Assembly: GCA_051208035.1 (NCBI GenBank)
Contig: JBPJFZ010000021.1
Span: 1-58,299 of the forward strand
DNA length: 58,299 nt
Source: JACKOB01 sp024234575
Lineage (GTDB): Bacteria; Pseudomonadota; Gammaproteobacteria; Pseudomonadales; Oleiphilaceae
Direction of reading: 5' to 3'
In this document: positions 1 through 8,946 of the stretch, one piece after another
Numbering within the stretch: position 1 is the stretch's first letter
Layout of the letters: every line of letters starts with the position of its first letter
Notes under the pieces: model-generated
Seen by the model: the letters and a program-made list of their open reading frames with translations, nothing else
What the model was told of the DNA's origin: nothing
Database searches by the model: none
Made by a program: the position numbers and the translations under genes

Positions 1-8
1 AGGCGCGT

Positions 9-36
9 ATTATAAGGCCGCCACCTTCGCTGTCAA
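9..36 (-). promoter_or_regulatory. Strong sigma70 promoter, rrn/tRNA-like, proximal (P2)
   Basis: Read on the minus strand, a perfect -35 (TTGACA, at 31-36) and a perfect -10 (TATAAT, at 9-14) are separated by 16 bp. A GC-rich discriminator (ACGCGCC) follows the -10. Directly upstream (37-75) is an A-rich tract resembling an UP element. The transcript would leave the window at its left end. Full consensus plus GC-rich discriminator is typical of stringently controlled rRNA and tRNA promoters; the target gene lies outside the window and is inferred. Confidence 0.75.
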
Positions 37-171
37 CTCTTTTCTTTAACTTTCTTTCTCAGCCAGCTAAAGATCAAACCAACAACCACAATCAATTTTT
101 ACCTTCAAAATCAACTGCTTAAATTCTTACCCCCCCGAAGTTCCCTTGCGCTCCCTTCTGAAGAGCCGCGC

Positions 172-199
172 ATTATAAGGATACTTCGACGCAGGTCAA
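172..199 (-). promoter_or_regulatory. Strong sigma70 promoter, rrn/tRNA-like, distal (P1)
   Basis: Minus-strand -35 TTGACC (194-199) and -10 TATAAT (172-177) have a 16-bp spacer, a GCGCGG discriminator and an AT-rich upstream tract (201-230). It lies about 163 bp upstream of the proximal promoter and has the same discriminator style, so the pair resembles the tandem P1/P2 of a stable-RNA operon starting left of the window. Confidence 0.7.
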
Positions 200-281
200 C
201 TGTATTTTTAGATAATTGATAGAAAAATTTCAACCCCTCCTCTCCGCCTAATGTGTTGCCATTTTGGCTGTTCTAAGTTAC

Positions 282-971
282 CTATTGGGACTTGGGTGGG
301 CGACCTCTTTTTGACGAGCGGACTGGCCGATCAATCATGGACTGGATTCGGTACTTAAACATATCACCTCCGAGAACCATTTCAAGATTGATAGTTTCGG
401 ATATGTGTTTCTTTAAGCCCGGGTCTAGCTCAAACCCTAAAAAGTCTCGATAAACTTCGCAACGCTCCTCGTCGCTCTCTCCAAGCTCTAAATAAACCTT
501 ATGCTCTTTCACGATAGGGTTTTCTTCTGCAAGGACATGTTTGCGGTGGGATGACCAAAGGTAGTCTGTGGCCACATCTACTACCTTTAAATCTACAGGT
601 AACAGCTCTAAATACCGGCTACAAGTGATAAGAAATGCAGAGGAGTCTATAAGAGAAGACTTATAGCGCCCCTCCCATAAAGTTCCACTGCGATGGTATC
701 GATGATTTACATATTGCACATAGCGCCTCCCCAAGGATTGCATCATTTGTGAAATGGCACCTTCTATCAAAGGAGTGAGGATTACATGAAATTCATTCTT
801 GAGCAGAACGTAGGCATGCACATCACATAGGTACTGTTCTGCTGACTTTTGCAAGCAATGCTGGAAGTACTCATAGTCATCGGCGTCATAGAAACAAGGT
901 AACTTGTTATGGCCACGCTGCATGATGTACTGAGGGTAACCCTTTAAATTAAATCTGGGCTTTCGCGCCAT
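282..971 (-). CDS. REP-associated (Y1/IS200-like) transposase, HUH motif degenerate
   Basis: A 229-aa protein of the Y1_Tnp/RAYT family, single-stranded DNA transposases normally found as solitary chromosomal genes that act on REP hairpins. Typical sequence is seen at residues 72-108 (MMQSLGRRYVQY, then a GTLWEGRYKSSL block). The candidate catalytic tyrosine, in R-Y-L-E-L, is Tyr120. The usual N-H-V-H of the HUH metal site is N-E-F-H here (residues 59-62), so the first histidine is lost, and the usual NPVRAG after the tyrosine motif is also altered. No insertion-sequence ends are visible. The start has a CAAGG Shine-Dalgarno. It lies downstream of tssH in the same direction, separated by a hairpin. 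Family assignment is firm; activity is doubtful. Confidence 0.85.
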   Translation of the reverse strand: MARKPRFNLKGYPQYIMQRGHNKLPCFYDADDYEYFQHCLQKSAEQYLCDVHAYVLLKNEFHVILTPLIEGAISQMMQSLGRRYVQYVNHRYHRSGTLWEGRYKSSLIDSSAFLITCSRYLELLPVDLKVVDVATDYLWSSHRKHVLAEENPIVKEHKVYLELGESDEERCEVYRDFLGFELDPGLKKHISETINLEMVLGGDMFKYRIQSMIDRPVRSSKRGRPPKSQ

Positions 972-1008
972 AGCTGCCTTGTTGATAGATACTTTCTTGA
1001 CCTTATTG

Positions 1009-1037
1009 AGTGGGCACCACTACTACAGGCGCCCACT
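1009..1037 (-). terminator. Hairpin between tssH and the transposase gene
   Basis: A 10-bp stem with one G-T wobble (arms 1009-1018 and 1028-1037) and a 9-nt loop lies just after the tssH stop and before the transposase start. There is no U-tract on the 3' side, so it is not a classic intrinsic terminator. It may end the T6SS minus operon in a factor-dependent way, stabilise the mRNA 3' end, or be a REP-like target of the adjacent transposase. Confidence 0.4.
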
Positions 1038-1046
1038 ATTCTGGGA

Positions 1047-3746
1047 TTAGTCTACTTGATACAGAAAGGCACCATCTTCATTGACGCCGATGTGAACCTT
1101 GTTGACAGACTCGCCATTCGCCATTCTGCTCAAACACTCTGCCGCCAATTCTGGCAAGAGAGTGCGATTTAGAATGGTTTCGATATTTCGCGCTCCAGTA
1201 TCGACCTCTTGGCTGCGTGCCACTATGTGCAGTAAAACATCTTCATCGTAATCAAATTCTGCGCCGTAGTGCTCTTGCACTCTCTTTTTAATGCGATTCA
1301 TGTTGATCTTACAAATCTTCATCAGATTTTCGTCATCAAGTGGATAGTACGTGATGACTGATGCGCGACCAAGAAAGGCGGGTTTAAAGTGTTTTAGCAA
1401 CTCAGGACGCATGCTTTCGAGGAGTAACTCTGGATCTGGTTTTTCTTCACTTTGTGCACAGATGGCACGGATCGCTTCTTCGCCGGCATTTGAGGTCATG
1501 ATGATAACGGTGTTTTTGAAATCAATATCTCTGCCTTCTCCATCTTTTATCGTGCCCTTGTCAAAAAGGTTGTAGAACACGTCCTGCACACCTGGATGCG
1601 CTTTTTCCATTTCATCCAGCAAGATCACAGAATAGGGTTTACGCCGCGCCGCTTCAGTTAGCACACCACCTTCACCATAACCTACATAGCCTGGAGGTGA
1701 ACCAAGTAACATGGAAACCTTATGCTCTTCTTTAAACTCTGACATATTGATGACGGTGATGTTCTGCTCGCCACCAAACAAGAGTTCCGCTAACGCCAAA
1801 GCCGTTTCTGTTTTACCCACACCACTGGAGCCAACCATCATGAAAACACCAATGGGTTTGCGTGGATCGGTTAGTCCTGCGCGCGCGGTGCGAATGGATT
1901 GGGCAATCGCCTCCAACGCATGAGATTGGCCGATAACACGCTCTTCTAATCGCTCTCTTAAGTGCAGAATGGCATTGATTTCATCGCTGACCATTTTACC
2001 TACCGGGATACCTGTCCAGTTGGCGACAACCTCGGAGATAGCCTGCCCGTCGACATGAGGTTGCATCAACGGATTATTACCCTGAATATCTGTTAACTCT
2101 TCGCTCAGAGTTCGCAGGCGGGCTTTAAGTTCAGAGCGGGACTCATCGGTTAATGGCTCAGGCTGCTCACCCCCCTTCTCGGCAGATTCGGAGGCATCGT
2201 CATTGCGCGCAAAAAAATCGGCCTCAACCTGATCTCGTAGCGTTTTGATTTCGACAATCAATGCCTTCTCTTTCTCCCATTGTGCTTCTTGCTCTTGAAG
2301 CTGGGCTTCGGTCGCGACTTTATCGGCCTTTAGCTCTTGCAGCTTATCTTCGCAATCACCGGTTGAGGCGTTTTCCTGCTCCAGCATTTCGATATTAATC
2401 GCCAACTGCTGAATACGGCGACGTGCATCTTCAATTAACGCTGGTGTCGCACTTTGACTGAGAGAGACTCGGGCGCATGCGGTGTCGAGCAAACTAACGG
2501 ATTTATCAGGCAATTGCCTTCCAGGGATATAACGAGCAGATAACTTCACCGACTGGATTATTGCCTCGTCTGAGATTCTTACCCGATGGTGCTTTTGCAA
2601 AGTTTTAGACACACCGCGCATCATATCGATAGCCACAGACTCCGCAGGCTCTTCGACTTTAACCACTTGAAATCGTCGCGTTAACGCCGGATCTCGTTCG
2701 AAATACTTTTTATACTCAGCCCAGGTAGTAGCCGCGATGGTGCGTAATTCGCCACGCGCTAACGCAGGCTTCAACAAATTCGCCGCATCGCCCTGACCTT
2801 CTTTACCACCGGCACCAATTAAGGTGTGAGCCTCATCAATAAACATGATGATGGGTGACGGTGATGCTTTCACTTCTTCGATGACTGATTTGAGGCGGTT
2901 TTCAAACTCTCCTTTCATGCTGGCGCCAGCCTGAAGCAAGCCTAAATCCAACGACATAACCGCAACGCCACGAATTGGCTCCGGTACATCGTCATTGGCT
3001 ATACGTAACGCTAATCCTTCGACCACGGCGGTCTTACCAACCCCAGCTTCACCCGTGAGAATAGGGTTGTTTTGGCGGCGACGCGTGAGGATATCGATAC
3101 ATTGACGAATTTCAGTATCACGACCTAGAACCGGATCTATTTCGTGACGCTTAGCACGTTCGGTCAGGTTGATACAAAACTTGGATAACGCACTTCCCTG
3201 CTGCCCGGCCGGTGCGGCAGCCCCAGGTGCACCACCTGCGACAGCGTTAGTGCGCGTTGTATTGCGGGATTCTGATGTTTTACCAAAAACCGCAGACATT
3301 GCCGAGCGTGCCTGCTCATTGGTTAACTCTTTCAAGGTTGGTGCAGACTCAACGACCTGCCTGCGCAAGGTATCATCAGATAGAATGGCACACATTAAAT
3401 GACCGCTGCCTATAGAATCATGCCCCATATCGACGGAGGCGATCATCCATGCGTACTTCAGTGCATCCTGAATGGTTTGTGACAATACGGGGGTGCGGGT
3501 ATTACCGGACTTTAGCTTATCCAGTGCGCGCACGAGCTCTTTCATCACCTGACCACCATTGATGCCAAACTGCTCCAGCACCTTTTCCAGATCGGTATCG
3601 GATTGCTCAAGAATTTTCTGCAACCAATGTTCAAGCTCGATACTATAGTGGCTTTTAGAAAGACACAGGCCGGTGGCATTATCCAGTGCCTGCTTGAGAT
3701 TGGGGTTCATTCGACCCACCAGGGCCTTGAGATTGACATTAAACAT
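1047..3746 (-). CDS. tssH: T6SS sheath-recycling AAA+ ATPase TssH (ClpV)
   Basis: An 899-aa ClpB-like double AAA+ ATPase that disassembles contracted TssB/TssC sheath in the cytoplasm. The N-terminal Clp-N region (about 1-150) is followed by an Ala/Gly-rich linker, the first AAA module (Walker A GEAGVGKT at 232-239, Walker B with FIDEAHTL), a middle coiled-coil insert (about 440-560) that includes an acidic stretch, and a second AAA module (GSSGVGKT, then ILLDEMEKAHP) with the ClpB C-terminal domain. Length fits the ClpV family. It is the last gene of the minus structural operon, 25 bp after tssG. Nothing appears broken. A general ClpB chaperone is unlikely because of the N-terminus and the tss neighbours. 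Confidence 0.96.
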   Translation of the reverse strand: MFNVNLKALVGRMNPNLKQALDNATGLCLSKSHYSIELEHWLQKILEQSDTDLEKVLEQFGINGGQVMKELVRALDKLKSGNTRTPVLSQTIQDALKYAWMIASVDMGHDSIGSGHLMCAILSDDTLRRQVVESAPTLKELTNEQARSAMSAVFGKTSESRNTTRTNAVAGGAPGAAAPAGQQGSALSKFCINLTERAKRHEIDPVLGRDTEIRQCIDILTRRRQNNPILTGEAGVGKTAVVEGLALRIANDDVPEPIRGVAVMSLDLGLLQAGASMKGEFENRLKSVIEEVKASPSPIIMFIDEAHTLIGAGGKEGQGDAANLLKPALARGELRTIAATTWAEYKKYFERDPALTRRFQVVKVEEPAESVAIDMMRGVSKTLQKHHRVRISDEAIIQSVKLSARYIPGRQLPDKSVSLLDTACARVSLSQSATPALIEDARRRIQQLAINIEMLEQENASTGDCEDKLQELKADKVATEAQLQEQEAQWEKEKALIVEIKTLRDQVEADFFARNDDASESAEKGGEQPEPLTDESRSELKARLRTLSEELTDIQGNNPLMQPHVDGQAISEVVANWTGIPVGKMVSDEINAILHLRERLEERVIGQSHALEAIAQSIRTARAGLTDPRKPIGVFMMVGSSGVGKTETALALAELLFGGEQNITVINMSEFKEEHKVSMLLGSPPGYVGYGEGGVLTEAARRKPYSVILLDEMEKAHPGVQDVFYNLFDKGTIKDGEGRDIDFKNTVIIMTSNAGEEAIRAICAQSEEKPDPELLLESMRPELLKHFKPAFLGRASVITYYPLDDENLMKICKINMNRIKKRVQEHYGAEFDYDEDVLLHIVARSQEVDTGARNIETILNRTLLPELAAECLSRMANGESVNKVHIGVNEDGAFLYQVD

Positions 3747-3771
3747 AGCTGATCCGCCTTATGAAAAGTCC

Positions 3772-4959
3772 TTAAAGGTTATATTGCATTCCATACTTTG
3801 AAATGCTGATTCTTATTTTGCGATCTGTTGGGTGGGCACTATGTAAGCGGGTATTCCACCCCAACAAGGATTGCCGGCCATCTTCTCTGGTGCTCAGATT
3901 GCCCCGGGAGATTCCTAACCGGGCAACGGGGAGTTCCCTCTCTTTTATCTTTAATGACAAATCGAAATCCATTTCAATTCCGGCTCTTTGCTTTACAAAC
4001 GCATAGAGCGCTTTTAGTTTTTTCGATCCTGGGGAAAGCTCTGCTAACTGCGCTTCGGTCAGATCAATGACTTCTACTTCAAACAGGTTTTGAGCTACCC
4101 AGCATTTTTCTCCCAATAACGCGTTTTGCCCAAGCTGGTTATTCATCCCTAATTGCATTCTTCCTGCGAGACGAGTGACCACATCTGCATCCAGACGCTG
4201 CCATCGCCCTTTAAACTGATGAATTTTGACGTTAATGCCAAAATGGTGCCTGATAACATTTTTTAACGTGTACTCATTGCAGCGTTTATGCGCGCTGACG
4301 CCAGCGTAATTGAGCCAGACGCCTTCTGCGCGGTTAAAAACAGCTTTTTCTTGCGACAAACCACAAAGGCCGGCCATCATCTGCACAAAGTTGTTTTGGT
4401 GAAGGCTTGCATTTTCAGCCGCGGCAACGCTATCGGTTTCGAAAGAATACTCTGGCCGATACTTTTTCCACGCCCTATAAAGCAATGTCAATGTACGATG
4501 ATTGAACACATCGAAAAACGCTTTCATGGCGTAGTCTTTCGCACGCAATCGTTGAATCACCAACTCGGAATATCGAAACGGCAAAACCCCTGTTGCACCG
4601 ATTAGCCCCATGACATTCACGGCCATTTGCCATTGGTCCTCAACATTATGGGTATGTCCCACCTGCTTTTCGGACCCCGTCGCTGCACCTCCCTCTCTTT
4701 TGGCAACTTCTAAACTCTTCACGACGGCTGGTGCAAAAGTCATTGACGGGTTGATCTTGAATCTAACGGGCTCCTGTTTAGGCGATGCTCCCTCGCCAAC
4801 AGGAAAAAGCCTCATTGCGGCTGCGATCTTGGTTGCATCTTCCAACGAGTCAGGGTCGTCACTCTGAGTCATTCGTTGCTGGCGAAAACTATCCAGTTCA
4901 AGCAGCCTTACCAGCTGATAGAACTCGTACTCCCAAGGCTGTTGTTTTGTGGCATGCAT
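3772..4959 (-). CDS. tssG: T6SS baseplate protein TssG
   Basis: A 395-aa protein of the TssG (VasB/ImpH, formerly DUF1305) family, part of the cytoplasmic baseplate wedge with TssE, TssF and TssK. The N-terminus has the family pattern W-E-Y-E-F-Y-Q-L-V-R-L-L-E, followed by the conserved L-P-x-R-Y-S-E-L region (about 147-154). Its ATG overlaps the last base of the tssF stop codon, so translation is probably coupled. Compared with many TssG proteins (around 330-350 aa) it is somewhat long because of an insert near residues 95-110. Family and context agree. Confidence 0.94.
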   Translation of the reverse strand: MHATKQQPWEYEFYQLVRLLELDSFRQQRMTQSDDPDSLEDATKIAAAMRLFPVGEGASPKQEPVRFKINPSMTFAPAVVKSLEVAKREGGAATGSEKQVGHTHNVEDQWQMAVNVMGLIGATGVLPFRYSELVIQRLRAKDYAMKAFFDVFNHRTLTLLYRAWKKYRPEYSFETDSVAAAENASLHQNNFVQMMAGLCGLSQEKAVFNRAEGVWLNYAGVSAHKRCNEYTLKNVIRHHFGINVKIHQFKGRWQRLDADVVTRLAGRMQLGMNNQLGQNALLGEKCWVAQNLFEVEVIDLTEAQLAELSPGSKKLKALYAFVKQRAGIEMDFDLSLKIKERELPVARLGISRGNLSTREDGRQSLLGWNTRLHSAHPTDRKIRISISKYGMQYNL

Positions 4960-6779
4960 TAAACTAGCACCTGATCACCGGCTCGAGGAGGCCATTTTTT
5001 AAAAATCTCCCGTCGTCCTTTTAACCTCACCACCAAACGTGTAAACGAGTTAACCGAGCAGTACATGGAGAAAAAGCGCTCGAGGACCTGGGCAAAAAGA
5101 AACACGCTGTTGCCAACCAAAAGCGACTCATCAAAAGTAAGTTCGATTTCGGTCCCTCGACACAAGGTTGTTTTTCCTTTCCACGTAACTGGGGCTGTCA
5201 TGGCCCGTGTGTCGATGTGCTGGATGGCGTTAATCATCGTGCGCGAGGCCGTTGAGTCGAGGAAGTCGTAAAGCGTCAATATTTCACGCAGGTAACGGGT
5301 GGCATTGGGCCCTTCCAAAGACAAATGATTGAGTGTTAGATGAGAGACCAGACGCCACCGGGCACCATTACGCATGGGTGGCCGACAGGTCCCCGTGATA
5401 CGAGTCAAGGTGTCGATGGCATCCATTGCGATGCCGATTGCACCACATTTAAAATGGGGCAAGCCACCGCCAAAGGGCAGCTTCTCTGGCATATTGGCGT
5501 TAAAGCACAAGGCCTCTACCGAGAGGGTTTCATCATCGTACCGGCCCGGTTCGTGATTTAAATCGAGCAGGGTTAAATCCATGCGGGTCCCAACTTCGTT
5601 GCCAAGCTCGCCGGTCAGTGTTTCATGCCGTTGTGCATGCCAATAAAGCATGGTGTGACGTTGCACATCGCTGTGATTCAGACCGTAATAGGGACGATAA
5701 TCAACCTTGGTACCATCGCCCTTTACTCCTTTAACCGACTCAACGGAATAGACCTCGTAATGCAACGAAAAGCGGGAGTCACAAATGACCTCGTAACTTG
5801 TTTGTTGGTGTTCGAGCAAGATTGGCTCGGCCCGATGCTTAAACAAATTGACAATTGGCACACAGTTAAGCGCTAAATGGTCGGCATTGACATGGCGCTC
5901 GAGCTCAGGATTATGATTAGCGACGTAAAAATACAAGTCGAGTGTGTCACTATCGACCGCCAACGCATTCTGGATATCAGCAATTTCGACAAACAGAAAT
6001 TTCTCTGGGAACACCATAAATTCTGTGAGCAAGCGATACCCGGGAAAAGAGTCTGGAGGATAAGGCAACGCCCCTTCGTTTTCTTCGAAGCCAACCGCTT
6101 TCATTTTATGGGGGGGTAAAATCAGCGCGTCATCTTTTCCCGATGACACGGCGACAAGTTTACATTGATTGAGCAATGCTTCATGTAACGGATAGGCGTG
6201 CTGAGGCTGGCCACACAAGTAAAAGCGCAGACTATTAAGCCCAAGTGAGGCAAAAGTCACTTCCGGAACGAAGGTTTTAAGGCGCACATGCAACACCGCA
6301 TCGGCTTCTTTCGCATGCTTGGAACCTGGGGTTGCAAATGGCTTCCCTTGATACTTCGCGGCAACGATCTTGGCTGGCACAAGCGTCATCTCTGACGTTG
6401 TCTGAAAGGTACAGGGTTTGCCCTTTACCGGATCGGTTTCGAGGTTGACTCCCTTTGCCACGTTAAGTGTCGCATCCAGATCTTCTTTTGGTTTAAAGCT
6501 AACCACTGCCATTGAAGGAATTGGCTTGGTGTAATGGGGATAAAGATTATCGAGCAACGCATCGGATAACTCTGGGAAGTCATCGGCTAGCTTCTTCTGA
6601 ATCCGCGCATTCAGGTAGGCTACTCCTTCCAGCAAGCGTGAGACATGAGGGTCTTCAACAATATCATCACTGATCCGCAAGCGGCTGGCGATTTTGGGGT
6701 GCGCTCTGGCAAACTCGGCACCTGATTGACGCAGGAAAGCAAGTTCTTTCTCATAAAACGCTAATAATTCATCTGACAT
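4959..6779 (-). CDS. tssF: T6SS baseplate protein TssF
   Basis: A 606-aa TssF (VasA/ImpG, formerly DUF879) protein, the main baseplate wedge component that clamps TssG. The N-terminus carries the family signature (L-L-A-F-Y-E-K-E-L-A-F-L-R, then E-F-A-R-A-H-P-K-I-A-S-R-L), followed by D-P-H-V-S-R-L-L-E-G-V-A-Y-L. The C-terminus contains the conserved C-S-V-N-S-F-T-R-L segment. Start and stop each overlap a neighbour by one base (tssE upstream, tssG downstream), giving a tightly coupled tssEFG block. Length is normal for the family. Confidence 0.96.
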   Translation of the reverse strand: MSDELLAFYEKELAFLRQSGAEFARAHPKIASRLRISDDIVEDPHVSRLLEGVAYLNARIQKKLADDFPELSDALLDNLYPHYTKPIPSMAVVSFKPKEDLDATLNVAKGVNLETDPVKGKPCTFQTTSEMTLVPAKIVAAKYQGKPFATPGSKHAKEADAVLHVRLKTFVPEVTFASLGLNSLRFYLCGQPQHAYPLHEALLNQCKLVAVSSGKDDALILPPHKMKAVGFEENEGALPYPPDSFPGYRLLTEFMVFPEKFLFVEIADIQNALAVDSDTLDLYFYVANHNPELERHVNADHLALNCVPIVNLFKHRAEPILLEHQQTSYEVICDSRFSLHYEVYSVESVKGVKGDGTKVDYRPYYGLNHSDVQRHTMLYWHAQRHETLTGELGNEVGTRMDLTLLDLNHEPGRYDDETLSVEALCFNANMPEKLPFGGGLPHFKCGAIGIAMDAIDTLTRITGTCRPPMRNGARWRLVSHLTLNHLSLEGPNATRYLREILTLYDFLDSTASRTMINAIQHIDTRAMTAPVTWKGKTTLCRGTEIELTFDESLLVGNSVFLFAQVLERFFSMYCSVNSFTRLVVRLKGRREIFKKWPPRAGDQVLV

Positions 6780-7273
6780 CAGATTGAACTCACAACATGA
6801 ACATTATTGGTGACTGGCTCGAGCAAAGAATCAAAAATTAATTCTTCTGGTGCCGGGTCGGCATACATGGTTGCTTCAATTCGAAAGTGAATGGCAGAAT
6901 CCAAACGCTTGCCATCATCAGTCAACATGACTCGCACGGCTTTAAACCTCGGCTCGAACTTACGAATATTATCTTCAACAAACTGACAAAACTGATCTCT
7001 GCCAAGAGAGCTGGTGAAATTGATAACATTCAAATCTGGTAATCCATAATTGACCAGGGAGACATCCAGCTCTTTGCACTCTTCTGGCGGTGACAAACAA
7101 CGAAAGCGGGTATTGAGCAGCGTTTCAAGATCGCGTCGCACGCTTTCTTTTATTTCGGTAAAGAACTGGTGTCGGTTTTTCTCAGACTCTGTTTTTCGGT
7201 CCGGCTCATGGTCTATCAGTCTGTCCAGCACAGACGCCCGCAGTTGCACAGGCTTCTTGTTCTTTTTTGTCAT
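6779..7273 (-). CDS. tssE: T6SS baseplate protein TssE (gp25-like)
   Basis: A 164-aa protein with the gp25-like/TssE fold, part of the baseplate that starts sheath polymerisation. Visible family features are the R-x-S-V-L-D-R-L-x-D N-terminus, the R-R-D-L-E-x-L-L-N-T-R segment (about 47-57), Y-G-L-P-D and the terminal beta part ending in F-R-I-E-A-T-M-Y. The ATG lies 47 bp after the second tssC and has no clear Shine-Dalgarno, so translation may depend on upstream genes. The stop codon overlaps the tssF start by one base. Confidence 0.93.
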   Translation of the reverse strand: MTKKNKKPVQLRASVLDRLIDHEPDRKTESEKNRHQFFTEIKESVRRDLETLLNTRFRCLSPPEECKELDVSLVNYGLPDLNVINFTSSLGRDQFCQFVEDNIRKFEPRFKAVRVMLTDDGKRLDSAIHFRIEATMYADPAPEELIFDSLLEPVTNNVHVVSSI

Positions 7274-7320
7274 CGTATTTACGCCATATTCAACAGCACA
7301 TAACTCTTCATAACGTGCAT

Positions 7321-8868
7321 TTAAGTTAATTGCCTGCCACCACCACTTAGCTCTGTCGTGAGATGCAGCTCTGACACTAAACTGTCAGCCTGATAGTGTG
7401 GCTGTAACTGAATGTCAGCCCAGTATGCACCCGGTTTGTCAGGGATTTCACTCACACTGACCAGCGCCTTTCGCAGAGGAAACCGGGCTTGCATCTGCCA
7501 ATCAGCATCTTCTTGTGAAACCGTGTAAGCATCCAGCCAACGCTGAATCATCGAGCCGCAATCTTGGGCACGTGTGTACGATCCAATCTTATCCCTGATC
7601 ATCACTTTGATGTAATGCGCAAACCTTGCACCACATAAAACATGCTGTAGAGAGGAGGCGACTCGCTCATCAGCACGAACATGCTTGTCAGTGAAGTCCC
7701 GATTCTTATAAATAGAAGGCGTGCTATGAAACGCCTGAAAAGGTAAGTCGTAACACTGGCACAGCGGAATAAACCCCATGTCACTCAATTCTCGCTCTCG
7801 ATCATCGGCGATCAGGACATCCACCGAAGGTTTGTAGTCGGCAATAACACCCAGCTGAAACGAATCGACGACACTGTCCGACACTAAACCACCGCTCATT
7901 TGGTCACGGGGGACACCTCTGATATGAGAGAACCAGCCAACCTCACTAAACTCTCTGATCAAAACTTTGGCGAAAGCGAAATTGGCGCCCCCCCACAAAG
8001 TGCGATTTTTTGATGACAGGGCGCTTTTTTCTCGAAAGAGAAAACCACCGGTTGCAGAATATCGCGTGGCATATGGTGGTCTTAACAAGACTCGTGGTAC
8101 GGTAATTCCCATAAACCTGGCATCGCTATGCGACCTTAATCTGTTCCAGGTTAGATAATCCTTGCTTTGAAAAATCGATCTCAAATCTATAGGTTGGGCC
8201 AGGTAGTCAAATGAGCCATCCAGACCAAACAGCTCTGGTGCACCGTTGAGTATAATAGGGGCAAAGGCCGCAGAGGCGATTTCTGTCAGGCGCTCGAGTG
8301 TGGGTATATCATTAAACCGATGCGTGCCGTAAGGTTTGTGGGCGACGTCAAAATTGGCAATGAGCACGCCATAGGGTTCGCCTCCAGGGGTATCAAATTC
8401 CTGGCTATAGATTTTATGAAATAGCTGGCTTTGATCAAACTCGACCGCACGATTCACATCTTTGGTAATTTCGGACCAGCTGATATCGAGCAAACGTAAC
8501 TTCACCCCTTTACGCCCGCCAGCATATTCGACCAGATCGTAAAGACTCAGCCAGGCACTTTCTATTGCCTGAAAGCCTGGGTGGTGAAGGATTTCGTTAA
8601 TCTGCGCTTCTAATAACTGATCAATACGGGATATCGCTTGTGCTACCAGCAACAGCACATCTTCCAGCACAAGAGCAGAGGGGTCGCTGACAGCTTCTAC
8701 GGTTGCTTCTGTAGACGTTGCGACAGATTGACTAGCCCGCTGAGTGCGCAGCACGCCAATAAAATTCTTAAGGATAGCTTCATCCGAGACATCTGCCTGT
8801 CGATAGAGTGCGGATACAAGATTACTGTACGCCCCCAACCCTATGACGGGGTCTATCGACTGTTCCAT
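7321..8868 (-). CDS. Second, divergent TssC-family sheath protein (TssC2)
   Basis: A 515-aa member of the TssC/EvpB sheath large-subunit family, clearly paralogous to the neighbouring canonical TssC. Shared landmarks are I-D-Q-L-L-x-A-Q-x-x-E-I-L-H, E-F-D-Q-S-Q-L-F-x-K-I-Y, G-G-E-P-Y-G-V-L-I, R-F-M-G-I-T-x-P-R-V-L-x-R-P-P-Y, A-H-Y-I-K-V-M-x-R-D-K-I-G-S and the C-terminal beta strand region. The C-terminus ends differently (S-G-G-G-R-Q-L-T). I chose ATG at 8868, preceded by AAGGA; the upstream alternatives are a TTG at 8922 inside a hairpin and an ATG at 8907 without a ribosome site. It sits between tssC and tssE. It may be a minor sheath or cap component, or an assembly factor; its role is not established here. 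Confidence 0.88.
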   Translation of the reverse strand: MEQSIDPVIGLGAYSNLVSALYRQADVSDEAILKNFIGVLRTQRASQSVATSTEATVEAVSDPSALVLEDVLLLVAQAISRIDQLLEAQINEILHHPGFQAIESAWLSLYDLVEYAGGRKGVKLRLLDISWSEITKDVNRAVEFDQSQLFHKIYSQEFDTPGGEPYGVLIANFDVAHKPYGTHRFNDIPTLERLTEIASAAFAPIILNGAPELFGLDGSFDYLAQPIDLRSIFQSKDYLTWNRLRSHSDARFMGITVPRVLLRPPYATRYSATGGFLFREKSALSSKNRTLWGGANFAFAKVLIREFSEVGWFSHIRGVPRDQMSGGLVSDSVVDSFQLGVIADYKPSVDVLIADDRERELSDMGFIPLCQCYDLPFQAFHSTPSIYKNRDFTDKHVRADERVASSLQHVLCGARFAHYIKVMIRDKIGSYTRAQDCGSMIQRWLDAYTVSQEDADWQMQARFPLRKALVSVSEIPDKPGAYWADIQLQPHYQADSLVSELHLTTELSGGGRQLT

Positions 8869-8912
8869 GGCTGCAAAATCCTTACGCGATAACACGAAGA
8901 AAAACATCACAA

Positions 8913-8932
8913 CCAGGCACAAAAGTGCCCGG
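8913..8932 (-). promoter_or_regulatory. Intergenic hairpin between tssC and tssC2
   Basis: An 8-bp stem (8913-8920 with 8925-8932, one G-T wobble) closed by a TTTT tetraloop in the mRNA sense. It lies just after the tssC stop and 45 bp before the chosen tssC2 start. There is no U-tract, so readthrough is expected. A likely role, by inference, is a 3' stabiliser or processing point that lets tssBC be made in larger amounts than tssC2. Confidence 0.45.
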
Positions 8933-8946
8933 CTGCTTAAGGTTTA

